A DNA stretch of 13,750 nucleotides from an uncultured Clostridia bacterium (GTDB lineage: Bacteria > Bacillota > Clostridia > Christensenellales > UBA1242): positions 1 to 13,750 of the forward strand of contig CALWDV010000025.1 of the NCBI GenBank assembly GCA_944376785.1. The letters run 5' to 3'. The position numbers were made by a program, and so were the translations under genes. Positions 7,507-13,750 of the stretch are shown piece after piece (positions within the stretch are counted from its first letter, which is position 1; each line of letters begins with the position of its first letter). The notes under the pieces are model-generated. The model ran no database searches and was not told where the DNA came from. It was given only the letters and a program-made list of their open reading frames with translations.

Positions 7507-8783
7507 TATTTTGCCTCCTTTCCAATTATTACATTTAAAATTTCTTCATCTTTTAAATATTTTGAACTTGAATATGTACGCAATTTATTTGATGATGTTA
7601 TAATTGGTTTTTTACCAGCAAGTGGATTATTTGTGTACATTAACGGACAAATGCTTGAAACTTTTGCACCTGTTTTCATTAATTTTTTATAAAGTTCAGT
7701 TTGTTCAAATTTATTTCTAACATCTGGGCTTGTTGTTAATATTGTTCTAACTTTAACTTTTTTATTTCCTGTTTCGTTTAATCCATTAATGATGTTTTCA
7801 GCCCAATTAACTAATTGATTGTAACTTAAATGTGGGCAACCAATAAAGCAAAGCTTTGGTTTTGCTTCCTTATTTTTCCAAAGCACAGGATAACTCTTAT
7901 AAACTCTTTCAAGCTCTTCGTCGTCAATAACATAAGTTTTAACATTTTGTTTAATTAGTTTATTACCCAATTTTTTTGCTTCTGGTGTTAGGTTTTCAAT
8001 GTGATATAGTCCAACAGCACCATTTGAAGCAGTTGCAGCACCAAAATCTTTTAAATAACTTTTTGCATCATCGGTAAGTTCGGTTCCTAAAAACTTGTCT
8101 AACCCTTTAACATATGGAACATCTTCCATAACTTTTAAGCCAATTGCACTTCCTAAAATTTGTGCTTCTGGTTTTTTTGTTGTTTTAACTTCAATAATCC
8201 AATCAGCTTTTCTTCCTTCATCGGTTAACAAACCAAAATATGGTACTTTACCAATAATTGCACCAAAAATGTCTAACATTCCAGAATTTCTGTTACATCT
8301 TGCACCTAAAACTGAGTTTGCATAAACAACAGCAGAACTTTCTGCCCAAGACAAAACGTCACCATATTTTGGAATGTTTCCAACTTCATCCATATAACAT
8401 GTGCAAGTGAACCCATTAACATTTTTTAAGCCAATTTTTTGAAGTTGTTCTTCATATCTTTTTTGTTGACTATACATAATTTTGCTAAAAATTAATTTAT
8501 CAAGCAATCCACACTTAACGTTTTTATAATCTATTGGTCTTGGGTCAACAGTGAAAGGATATTTAGTTTTAATTCCAGCATCAATAATTTCATCCATAAT
8601 TCTAAATAATGGTTTAATAAGACCAATTCCAAATGATGTTACTAAATGACCATCATGTGTAACAGGAACTAATTTTTCAGCACCAAAAACGTCACCAAAT
8701 TCAACAAGTGTTTTTAAAATTTTTGCTTTTGTTTCGCCTTGTGCACCATTTAAAATTTCCTGCTCTTCCTTTGTTAATTTCAT
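7506..8783 (-). CDS. Aconitase X catalytic large subunit, DUF521
   Basis: The 425-aa product is the catalytic part of AcnX, a dehydratase of the aconitase superfamily. Recognisable blocks are GFTCTCY (125-130, Cys127 and Cys129), WAESSAVVYANSVLGARCNR (146-165), the CFIGCPHLS block with Cys316, ICPLMY with Cys379, and the substrate-loop TSSNK near 396-400. Three cysteines of these blocks should hold the Fe-S cluster. Characterised members dehydrate cis-3-hydroxy-L-proline in bacteria or mevalonate 5-phosphate in archaea; no proline- or mevalonate-pathway gene is nearby, so the substrate is open. ATG at 8783 follows AGGAGG at seven bases; the TTG at 8789 almost abuts that site and is rejected. 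It has its own promoter and a coupled small-subunit gene. Confidence 0.9.
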   Translation of the reverse strand: MKLTKEEQEILNGAQGETKAKILKTLVEFGDVFGAEKLVPVTHDGHLVTSFGIGLIKPLFRIMDEIIDAGIKTKYPFTVDPRPIDYKNVKCGLLDKLIFSKIMYSQQKRYEEQLQKIGLKNVNGFTCTCYMDEVGNIPKYGDVLSWAESSAVVYANSVLGARCNRNSGMLDIFGAIIGKVPYFGLLTDEGRKADWIIEVKTTKKPEAQILGSAIGLKVMEDVPYVKGLDKFLGTELTDDAKSYLKDFGAATASNGAVGLYHIENLTPEAKKLGNKLIKQNVKTYVIDDEELERVYKSYPVLWKNKEAKPKLCFIGCPHLSYNQLVNWAENIINGLNETGNKKVKVRTILTTSPDVRNKFEQTELYKKLMKTGAKVSSICPLMYTNNPLAGKKPIITSSNKLRTYSSSKYLKDEEILNVIIGKEAK

Positions 8784-8839
8784 AGGCAACCCTCCTAAAA
8801 CTAATTTTAATTTTTTATTAATTTAAAATTAACATTTTT

Positions 8840-8868
8840 ATTGTAACACTAATAAAAAAACTAACCAA
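8840..8868 (-). promoter_or_regulatory. Promoter of the AcnX operon
   Basis: On the minus strand TTGGTT (8863-8868) precedes TACAAT (8840-8845) by 17 bases, and TGT just before the -10 makes it extended. The -35 region overlaps the foot of the ogt terminator hairpin. The leader to ATG 8783 would be about 50 bases and A/T-rich; I see no riboswitch in it. Confidence 0.5.
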
Positions 8869-8889
8869 ACAAAAAAATGTTATAGTTAG
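8853..8889 (-). terminator. Probable intrinsic terminator of ogt
   Basis: CTAAC (8861-8865) pairs with GTTAG (8885-8889), with a partly paired interior. On the minus strand it overlaps the end of ogt and is followed by seven T residues. The stem is short, so the call is less sure than the others. Confidence 0.5.
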
Positions 8890-9356
8890 CTTTTATTTTC
8901 ATTTTCAAATTTCAATAATTTTTGTTTTGCCAAAACACCACCTGCATAGCCCGAAAGTTTTCCATTTTCTGCAATAACTCTGTGGCAAGGAACAATTAAT
9001 AAAATTGGATTTTTCCCACACGCTAGTCCAACTGCTCGAAATGAATTTTCGTCACCAATTTGTTTTGCTAATTGTTTATATGTTATTGTTTGCCCATATG
9101 GAATTTTTCTAATTGCTTCCCACACTTTAATTTGAAAATCTGTTCCAACAAGTTTAATTCTTAAATCAAAATTTTTTCTTTTACCAGAAAAATATTCTTT
9201 AATTTGATTAACTGCATTTTTTAAAAGAGGTGTTTCCTCAACAACAAAATTTTGTGGTTTAAAAGCTCCACCAAAAAACAAATTTGTTATTAATCCATCT
9301 TCTTCTGCTACTCCAATTTCACCAATAAAACTGGAAACAAACATCACCTTTTTCAA
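8886..9356 (-). CDS. ogt: Methylated-DNA--[protein]-cysteine S-methyltransferase
   Basis: The 156-aa protein is a suicide DNA-repair enzyme that moves the alkyl group from O6-methylguanine (and O4-methylthymine) to its own cysteine. The acceptor is Cys124 in the VPCHRV motif, followed by the SGYAGG active-site segment (135-140). The DNA-binding helix region has DFQIKVWEAIRKIPYGQTITYKQLA (73-97) and the intercalating Arg is in FRAVG (Arg107). Length is normal for the Ogt group lacking an Ada domain. The start is uncertain. TTG at 9356 has AAGGA about ten bases upstream, whereas ATG at 9344 has AAAGG only about two bases away, so I keep TTG. Confidence 0.92.
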   Translation of the reverse strand: MKKVMFVSSFIGEIGVAEEDGLITNLFFGGAFKPQNFVVEETPLLKNAVNQIKEYFSGKRKNFDLRIKLVGTDFQIKVWEAIRKIPYGQTITYKQLAKQIGDENSFRAVGLACGKNPILLIVPCHRVIAENGKLSGYAGGVLAKQKLLKFENENKS

Positions 9357-9398
9357 TGTTAAAAAATCCTTTTGTTATTAATATTTTTTTTAGATATT

Positions 9399-9423
9399 TA
9401 ATACTATGCAAAGTATTATGCAA
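9399..9423. repeat. Operator-like dyad with direct repeats upstream of ogt
   Basis: TAATACT (9399-9405) and AGTATTA (9412-9418) form a perfect 7-bp inverted repeat around ATGCAA. ATGCAA occurs again 12 bases later (9418-9423). It lies in the gap between the deoxyribosyltransferase-like gene and ogt, over a possible -35 TTGCAT on the minus strand. There is no T run, so it is not a terminator. An operator is only one possibility in DNA this A/T-rich. Confidence 0.3.
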
Positions 9424-9451
9424 TGTTATTAAAAATTAAGAATTTAAGCCA

Positions 9452-9907
9452 TTAATCGTTAATAAATACTAAAATTTTATCAACCAATTCTTCAAGTGTT
9501 GTGCAAGGTTTCAAACCTGTTTGAAGTTTATATAACATATCTAAATAAAGCACCTTTTCTGCACTATCTGGTCTACCATAAATTAATCTTCCCGAGTGCA
9601 ACCAATAACCAAATTCAACATTGGTTGTAAGACCTGGTCTTTTGGGTAAATCTCTATCCACCCAAAACAAAATTGCTGTGCATTGTTGAATGCCTCTTAG
9701 TTCCCATTTTAATTGTTCTTCATAAGAACATCTAACTTCTAAATCTGTGTAGTCAGGGTTATAAACAACCCCGTCATATCCCTTTTCAATAAGTAACTGA
9801 ACAACTTTTTTTCTCCAATCTTTTTTTCTGTTTGATGCAGTTGTTCCTGCTAAAAAAATTGATTTTTGTCCTTTCTTAATTTTTTCATTTGAATAATAAA
9901 CTTTCAT
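9452..9907 (-). CDS. Nucleoside 2-deoxyribosyltransferase-like protein
   Basis: The 151-aa product has the SIFLAGTTASNRKKDWRKK opening (16-34), GYDGVVYNPDY (43-53), EEQLKWELRGIQQCTAILFWVDRD (63-86), PGLTTNVEFGYWLHSG (91-106) and GRPDSAEK. These are the blocks of the PF15891-type deoxyribosyltransferase-like family, and Glu98 in TTNVEFG is the probable nucleophile. Members may exchange or cleave nucleobases on (deoxy)ribonucleosides; most are uncharacterised, so the substrate is unknown. ATG at 9907 follows AGGAG at seven bases. It lies ten bases after the flavodoxin-like gene and is its operon partner. Confidence 0.75.
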   Translation of the reverse strand: MKVYYSNEKIKKGQKSIFLAGTTASNRKKDWRKKVVQLLIEKGYDGVVYNPDYTDLEVRCSYEEQLKWELRGIQQCTAILFWVDRDLPKRPGLTTNVEFGYWLHSGRLIYGRPDSAEKVLYLDMLYKLQTGLKPCTTLEELVDKILVFIND

Positions 9908-9917
9908 TTATTTTCTC

Positions 9918-10412
9918 CTATTTAAGTTTGTTAATTTCAAATAAAATTAATTGCAAATTTTCAAGTTTCACTTTATCAAAACCACGAGAAATCATTTTTT
10001 CAAACTGCACATCTTCTTTTGATTTATTTGTTTTTGTTTGCAAAGATTTTAACATTGTTCTCATCATAAAACCATAAACACCAGTTAATTTTGCCATGTT
10101 AAAACCACCCTGCAAATAATGTGTTGGAATTCCCTTAATTCTATTTTTCTTAATTAAATAATCATCACTTTCGTTTTTAGGATTATCCATTCCAACCCCA
10201 CCAATACACTTTATTTTATATCTTCTTTTTGCTTTTTTAAGCCCACTAATTTTGCCACCCATAATCCAACCTAAAAAAACTATTTCACTACCCTTTTTTA
10301 GTTGTTTCTTCGCCTCATCTAATGTGTAACAAGGCAAGTTTGTTTCAAGTGTTAAAATTTTTGCATATTTTTCAGTAAAACCTGTGTTTGAAACATAAAC
10401 AATTGCGTCCAT
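9918..10412 (-). CDS. Flavodoxin-domain protein (Flavodoxin_5-like)
   Basis: The 164-aa product starts with IVYVSNTGFTEKYAK, whose SNTGFTE (8-14) is the FMN phosphate-binding loop of flavodoxin-fold proteins; the TGFTEKYA form is typical of the Flavodoxin_5 group, to which the protoporphyrinogen oxidase HemG also belongs. The EIVFLGWIMGGKISGLKKAKRR stretch (43-64) matches the second FMN-loop region. The C-terminal half is short and basic, and no heme-pathway gene is near, so a redox role is plausible but not specified. ATG at 10412 follows GGAGAG at about four bases. It heads a two-gene operon with the deoxyribosyltransferase-like gene. Confidence 0.75.
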   Translation of the reverse strand: MDAIVYVSNTGFTEKYAKILTLETNLPCYTLDEAKKQLKKGSEIVFLGWIMGGKISGLKKAKRRYKIKCIGGVGMDNPKNESDDYLIKKNRIKGIPTHYLQGGFNMAKLTGVYGFMMRTMLKSLQTKTNKSKEDVQFEKMISRGFDKVKLENLQLILFEINKLK

Positions 10413-10440
10413 TTTTCTCTCCGTTAATATTATTTTGATT

Positions 10441-10449
10441 ATTATAGCA
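10441..10449 (-). promoter_or_regulatory. Extended -10 promoter of the flavodoxin operon
   Basis: On the minus strand TGC followed by a perfect TATAAT (10441-10446) forms an extended -10 element. The -35 position (TTAGAT) is poor, as is common with extended -10 promoters. The expected leader to ATG 10412 is about 22 bases. Confidence 0.55.
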
Positions 10450-10649
10450 TAAAAAACAATTTTATCTAATTAACTAAATTACTTTTTGTTAAAATGTTTA
10501 ATAAATTGCTAATTACTTTTTTTATAATTTGTTTATTTTATATTAATGATAAATAAACTTAAAACAATTAAAATAACAATAATTTTCTAATTTTTATTAT
10601 AACTTTGTTAATAATAATTTTAATTAAATAATTAAATTTTAATTTTATT

Positions 10650-10678
10650 TTGTTAATAAGATTTATTTATGTTACTAT
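10650..10678 (+). promoter_or_regulatory. Possible promoter of the calcium ATPase gene
   Basis: TTGTTA (10650-10655) is 17 bases from TACTAT (10673-10678); TATTAT at 10676-10681 is a competing -10. Start of transcription would be near 10685, leaving a short leader to the AAGGAG (10698-10703) and the ATG at 10709. The rest of the divergent gap 10447-10649 is almost pure A/T, and I see no gene or RNA in it. Confidence 0.4.
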
Positions 10679-10708
10679 TATTATAGTGAAAATAAAAAAG
10701 GAGAAAAT

Positions 10709-13342
10709 ATGAAAAAACCATATCAAAGTTCTGTTGAAGAAATTTATAGTAATTTTAAAACTTCACAAAATGGTTTAAGCGAAGCAGAAGCAAACGAAAA
10801 ACTTTCTGTTAGTGGTGAAAATGTTTTAAAACAAAAAAATAAGAAAAAACCACTAGCAATTTTCTTTGGACAATTTAACAATATGATGATAATTTTGTTA
10901 ATTTTGGTTGGCATTGTTTCATTGGTTTATTCCATTGTAACTAATGAAAGCGTTATTGAAGCTATTGTTATTTTTTCGTGTGTATTAATTAATGCTTTAA
11001 TGGGATTTTTCCAAGAATTAAAAAGCGAAAATGCAATTGAAGCATTAAGAGATTTAACCGTTTCGAAAGTTAAAGTTAAGCGAGATAATTCGTGGATTGA
11101 ATTAGATGCAACCAAACTTGTTGTAGGCGATGTTATTTTGCTTGAAGCTGGTGACAAAGTTCCAGCTGATGCAAGAATTGTTAAAGCAGTGTCTGCCAAA
11201 GTTGACGAATCAATTTTAACTGGTGAAAGCATTTCGGTTGAAAAACATAGTGCTGTTATTGATAAAGATGTTCTATTGCAGGATAGAAAAAATATGGTTT
11301 ATTCAGGCACAAGTGTTGTTAATGGCAGAATTGAAGCTATTATTGTTGCAACTGGAATGGACACTGAAATTGGTTCTATTGCTGGAAGTTTAAATAAAAA
11401 AGAAGAAGCTTTAACTCCTTTGCAAGTTAAAGTTAAAAAAGTTAGTAATTTCATAACAGTTATTGCCTGTGTTTTAATTGCTTTAACATTATGTTATGGT
11501 TTAATTAAAAAAATGGATGCAATTTCAATAATTATGCTTTGCATTTCAATGGTGTTAGCATCTGTTCCAGAAGTGTTACCTGTTTCCATTACTGCTACCC
11601 TAACAATTGGTGTACAACAAATGTCAAAACGAAAAACAATTGTTAAACAACTTGCTGCCATTGAAACTTTGGGTGCAACTCAAATTATTTGTAGTGATAA
11701 AACTGGAACAATAACCACAAATCAAATGACTCTTGTTGAAATTTTTGCAAATGATAAATTATACTTAGATGTGAAAACAAACAAAAAAGAACTTAATGTT
11801 TTTAATAATATTTTAGCTTTATGTAACGACACTGAATTTGATGCTAAAAAGAATGGCGAATTTATTGGCGACCCTGTTGAAATTGCTCTTAGCAAATATT
11901 TATTTAATATGAACATTAACATTGATGATATTAGAAAAAAATATAAAAGAGTGGGCGAAATTCCATTTGACTCAACCAGAAAAATGATGAGCAGTGTTAA
12001 TAAAATGGAAAATGGACAAACTCAACTTTTGGTTAAAGGTAGTTTGAGTGCCTTAATTCAAAACTCAACAAAATATTATTCAAACGGAAAAGTTGTTAAA
12101 ATTACAAAACATATTATTAACAAGTTTTTAGCAAAAGAAAAAGCAATGAGCAAAAAATCATATAAAGTTTTAGCTTTTGCTTTTAAAGATATTTCAAACA
12201 AAAAAGAATATAGTGTTGATGATGAAAAAGATTTAATTTTAGTTGGTATTGCTGGAATGGTTGACCCACCAAAAGATGGTGTTAAAGAGGCAGTTAAAAA
12301 ATGTATTGAAGCAAAAATGAAACCAATTATGATAACCGGTGATAGTTTGGAAACTGCAATGGCTATTGCAAAAGAGGTTGGCATTGCAAAATCTAACAAC
12401 CAAGGTGTTGAAGGCAGTGTTATTGACGGACTTACCGATGATGAACTTGTTAGTTTTGTTAAACAATACACTGTGTTTGCACGTGTTACACCCGACCACA
12501 AAGTTAGAATTGTTCGAGCATTCCAATCTGGTGGAAAAGTTGTTGCCATGACTGGTGATGGTGTTAATGATGCCCCTGCCCTAAAACTTGCCAATGTTGG
12601 TGTTGGAATGGGAAAAGCAGGAACAGACGTTACAAAAAATGTTGCCGACATAATTTTAATGGACGATAGTTTTGCAACCATTGTTACAGCAGTTGAAGAA
12701 GGCAGAAGAATTTATAACAATGTTTTAAGAACAATACTTTACAACTTATCAAGTAACTTTGCAGAAATTTTCTTAATTATTTTTGGTATGATTATAAGCC
12801 AAGAAATAATTTCTCCAATTCATATTTTATATATTGACATTGTTGCCGACACAATTCCATCTATTGCACTTGCTTTTGAAAAAGATAATAAAAATAGTAT
12901 GAAATTAAAACCTAACGGATTAGATAAACCAATATTTAGTCCATTTATGAACACAGCAATCATTGGTTCAGCAATAATAGAATCTGCAATTTCATTAGGA
13001 ATTTTCTTTGTAGCAAAAGATATGTTTGGTTATGCAGTGGCTCAAACACTTGCACTACTATCGGTTGTATGAACTGAATTAACATTCACATCTAACTGTA
13101 AAGAATTAAAAGATTTTAGTTTTAAGAAAGGAATATTTGATAATAAAGTTTTGAATTTAAGCACACTTGCAATTTTCTTAGTTCAAATATTAGTGTTCTT
13201 CACTCCAATTGGAACAATTTTTGGACTTACAACAATAACAGTGTTGCAGTTCCTAGCAGTTTTAGGAGTAACAATTTTAGGATTCTTCCTAATTGAAATA
13301 ATTAAACCATTAATTTCAGGATTTTATAAAAATAAATTTTAA
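10709..13342 (+). CDS. P2-type Ca2+-transporting ATPase with in-frame TGA
   Basis: Read through one TGA, the gene encodes 877 residues, the usual length of bacterial SERCA-like calcium pumps; a standard-code reading stops at 787. Domains in order are an N-terminal cation-ATPase domain, M1-M2, an actuator with TGES (171-174), M3-M4 with VPEVLP instead of the usual PEGLP, the phosphorylation site DKTGTIT (Asp330), a nucleotide-binding domain, the hinge TGDGVND (615-621), and M5-M10. Ion ligands are visible: the M4 Glu, Asn and Glu in SSNFAEI (M5), and Asp in DIVADTIP (M6), where the SERCA Asn796 and Thr799 positions are Asp and Ala. This suggests a single-site Ca2+ exporter at the plasma membrane. 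AAGGAG is five bases before ATG 10709. The TGA falls in M8 with the frame open on both sides, and a terminator follows the final TAA directly. Confidence 0.85.
13070..13072 (+). other. In-frame TGA codon inside the calcium ATPase
   Basis: Codon 788 is TGA, between VV and TELTFT in helix M8. The next 89 codons stay in frame and end FYKKNKF-like, more exactly GFYKNKF, before TAA at 13340-13342. Their content (M8 end, loop KKGIFDNKVLNLS, M9, M10) is what the family needs. The residue replaced is probably Trp, because TGG becomes TGA by one change and aromatic residues are tolerated in this helix; the identity is inference. No ribosome site is evident just after the TGA for a separate downstream start. 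Confidence 0.85.
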
Positions 13343-13345
13343 AAC

Positions 13346-13385
13346 AAAAAAGAAATGAGATGTAATTCTCATTTCTTTTTTTATA
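13346..13385 (+). terminator. Strong intrinsic terminator of the calcium ATPase
   Basis: A 15-base arm (13346-13360, core GAAATGAGA) pairs with 13367-13381 (core TCTCATTTC) around a six-base loop, ending in a T run. It begins four bases after the distal TAA, which argues that the part after the TGA belongs to the same gene. Confidence 0.9.
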
Positions 13386-13485
13386 TGAAAAATTAATAAA
13401 AAATAAAATTATTTTCAATAAAAAAACATAAAACAAAACAATATTTTGACTTAAAAAAATTAGTTAAAAAAATTTAAAAATTTTA

Positions 13486-13514
13486 TTGACATAACAATTT
13501 TTGAATGTTATTAT
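13486..13514 (+). promoter_or_regulatory. Near-perfect promoter of the tRNA cluster
   Basis: A perfect TTGACA (13486-13491), a 17-base spacer and TATTAT (13509-13514, five of six) form the strongest promoter in the window. Transcription would start near 13520, at the foot of a predicted hairpin and about 73 bases before tRNA-Ala. The 13383-13485 stretch before it is A/T-rich and appears empty. Confidence 0.8.
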
Positions 13515-13517
13515 ATT

Positions 13518-13591
13518 AAAGCATTTACTTGATAATAGTTGTGTGCGCCGGCCACCACCATTGCCCACATAACTTAACTTGTAAATGCTTT
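13518..13591 (+). other. Structured leader or small RNA before tRNA-Ala
   Basis: AAAGCATTTAC (13518-13528) is perfectly complementary to GTAAATGCTTT (13581-13591). Inside this basal stem AGTTGTGTG (13537-13545) pairs with CACATAACT (13566-13574), with one G-U pair. The apical loop 13546-13565 is G+C-rich, in contrast to the surrounding DNA. The hairpin begins at the predicted transcription start and ends one base before tRNA-Ala. It matches no RNA family I know; it may be the 5' leader removed by RNase P or a stable small RNA. Confidence 0.45.
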
Positions 13592-13592
13592 T

Positions 13593-13669
13593 GGGGGTAT
13601 AGCTCAGTTGGCTAGAGCACCTGCCTTGCAAGCAGGGGGTCGTCGGTTCGAATCCGACTATCTCCACCA
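13593..13669 (+). tRNA. tRNA-Ala (anticodon UGC)
   Basis: The 77-base gene folds fully. The acceptor GGGGGTA pairs with TATCTCC and includes the G3-U70 wobble pair that is the identity mark of tRNA-Ala. The D arm is GCTC/GAGC, the anticodon stem CCTGC/GCAGG encloses CTTGCAA with anticodon TGC, and the T arm GTCGG/CCGAC encloses TTCGAAT. Discriminator A13666 is followed by an encoded CCA. It is first in a tRNA cluster behind a strong promoter. Confidence 0.97.
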
Positions 13670-13721
13670 ATAATATAAGTTAATAACTTATGCCTGTGCG
13701 ATTAATTCGCAAATTAAATAT

Positions 13722-13750
13722 AGGAATGTAGCTCAGTCGGTTAGAGCACC
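13722..13750 (+). tRNA. 5' part of a second tRNA, identity not visible
   Basis: The acceptor 5' strand AGGAATG (13722-13728), T8-A9, and a complete D arm GCTC...GAGC are present, then the window ends at the start of the anticodon stem. An A at position 1 occurs in tRNA-Ile and tRNA-Trp among others, but the anticodon lies outside, so I do not assign it. It follows tRNA-Ala by 52 bases with no terminator. Confidence 0.85.

Noticed and set aside
10413..10649. Small gene or RNA in the long A/T-rich gap before the ATPase
   Set aside because: Only a 14-codon frame without a ribosome site and no stable dyad are visible; promoters at both ends explain the gap.
12076..12681. 201-aa open frame on the minus strand inside the ATPase
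   Set aside because: It lies opposite the conserved nucleotide-binding and hinge region, has biased low-complexity composition and no ribosome site; it is a shadow of the real gene.
13070..13072. Selenocysteine at the TGA
   Set aside because: No selenoprotein family is known among P-type ATPases, the position is in a membrane helix, and no bacterial SECIS-like hairpin is evident just downstream.
13151..13342. Separate small membrane protein of 63 aa downstream of the ATPase
   Set aside because: It is in frame with the ATPase, has no ribosome site, and its content matches the last helices of the pump, so it is the C-terminal part after the TGA.
13546..13565. The G+C-rich loop as the remnant 3' end of a tRNA (CCACCA)
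   Set aside because: There is no T arm or matching acceptor strand upstream, and the segment is better explained as the loop of the hairpin.
13464..13670. Open frame on the minus strand, 68 aa, starting MVEIVGFEPTTPCLQGRCSSQ
   Set aside because: It is the antisense of tRNA-Ala and its leader. This peptide type is a well-known false protein produced by translating tRNA genes.
13722..13750. Second tRNA as a tRNA-Trp that could read UGA
   Set aside because: The A at position 1 and A26-C-C are compatible, but they also fit other tRNAs, and the anticodon is outside the window.
1..13750. CRISPR array, insertion sequence, prophage or defence island
   Set aside because: No regularly spaced repeats, transposase, integrase, phage structural or known defence genes are visible on either strand.

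Overview
The window is very AT-rich, with genes packed on both strands, strong Shine-Dalgarno sequences (GGAGG/AAGGAG), some TTG starts, and T-tailed hairpin terminators. The protein families (LysM plus SleL/YaaH-type GH18, DUF1538 with P-II-like partners, YwaF-like membrane protein, TtcA-like PP-loop enzyme) and the CCA encoded in the tRNA gene fit a low-G+C Bacillota lineage, possibly an uncultured clostridial or Mollicutes-related host-associated group. This placement is inferred from gene content and composition; no marker gene here fixes it.

Layout. 1-1091 (minus): a YwaF-like membrane protein followed by the start of an HD-domain hydrolase cut by the window edge. 1211-1654 (plus): a GNAT acetyltransferase with its own promoter. 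1707-4048 (plus): a promoter, a duplicated DUF1538 membrane protein and two consecutive P-II-like proteins, translationally coupled and closed by a hairpin that serves both strands. 4059-5336 (minus): a LysM/GH18 spore-cortex-type glycosidase. 5424-6260 (minus): a TtcA-like tRNA thiolase. 6325-6945 (minus): an unrecognised 206-aa protein with a near-consensus promoter. 7060-8783 (minus): the two-subunit aconitase X (AcnX) enzyme, with promoter and terminator. 8886-9356 (minus): Ogt. 9452-10412 (minus): an operon of a flavodoxin-domain protein and a nucleoside 2-deoxyribosyltransferase-like protein. 10709-13342 (plus): a P2-type calcium-transporting ATPase interrupted by one in-frame TGA. 13486-13750 (plus): a consensus promoter, a structured leader, tRNA-Ala(UGC) and the 5' end of a second tRNA.

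Two points stand out. First, the ATPase reads cleanly through a TGA at 13070-13072 for another 89 codons that complete the last membrane helices, and its terminator lies directly after the distal TAA. All 13 other complete genes stop at TAA and none at TGA or TAG, while about 29 Trp codons are TGG. That fits either a recent nonsense mutation, read-through, or a lineage in which UGA is little used as stop and is being captured for Trp. Second, the transcript in front of tRNA-Ala can fold into a two-stem hairpin (a perfect 11-bp basal stem, an inner 9-bp stem and a G+C-rich loop) starting almost at the predicted transcription start. The DUF1538/twin P-II module and AcnX of unknown substrate are the best functional leads. 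I found no CRISPR array, insertion sequence, prophage or obvious defence system.
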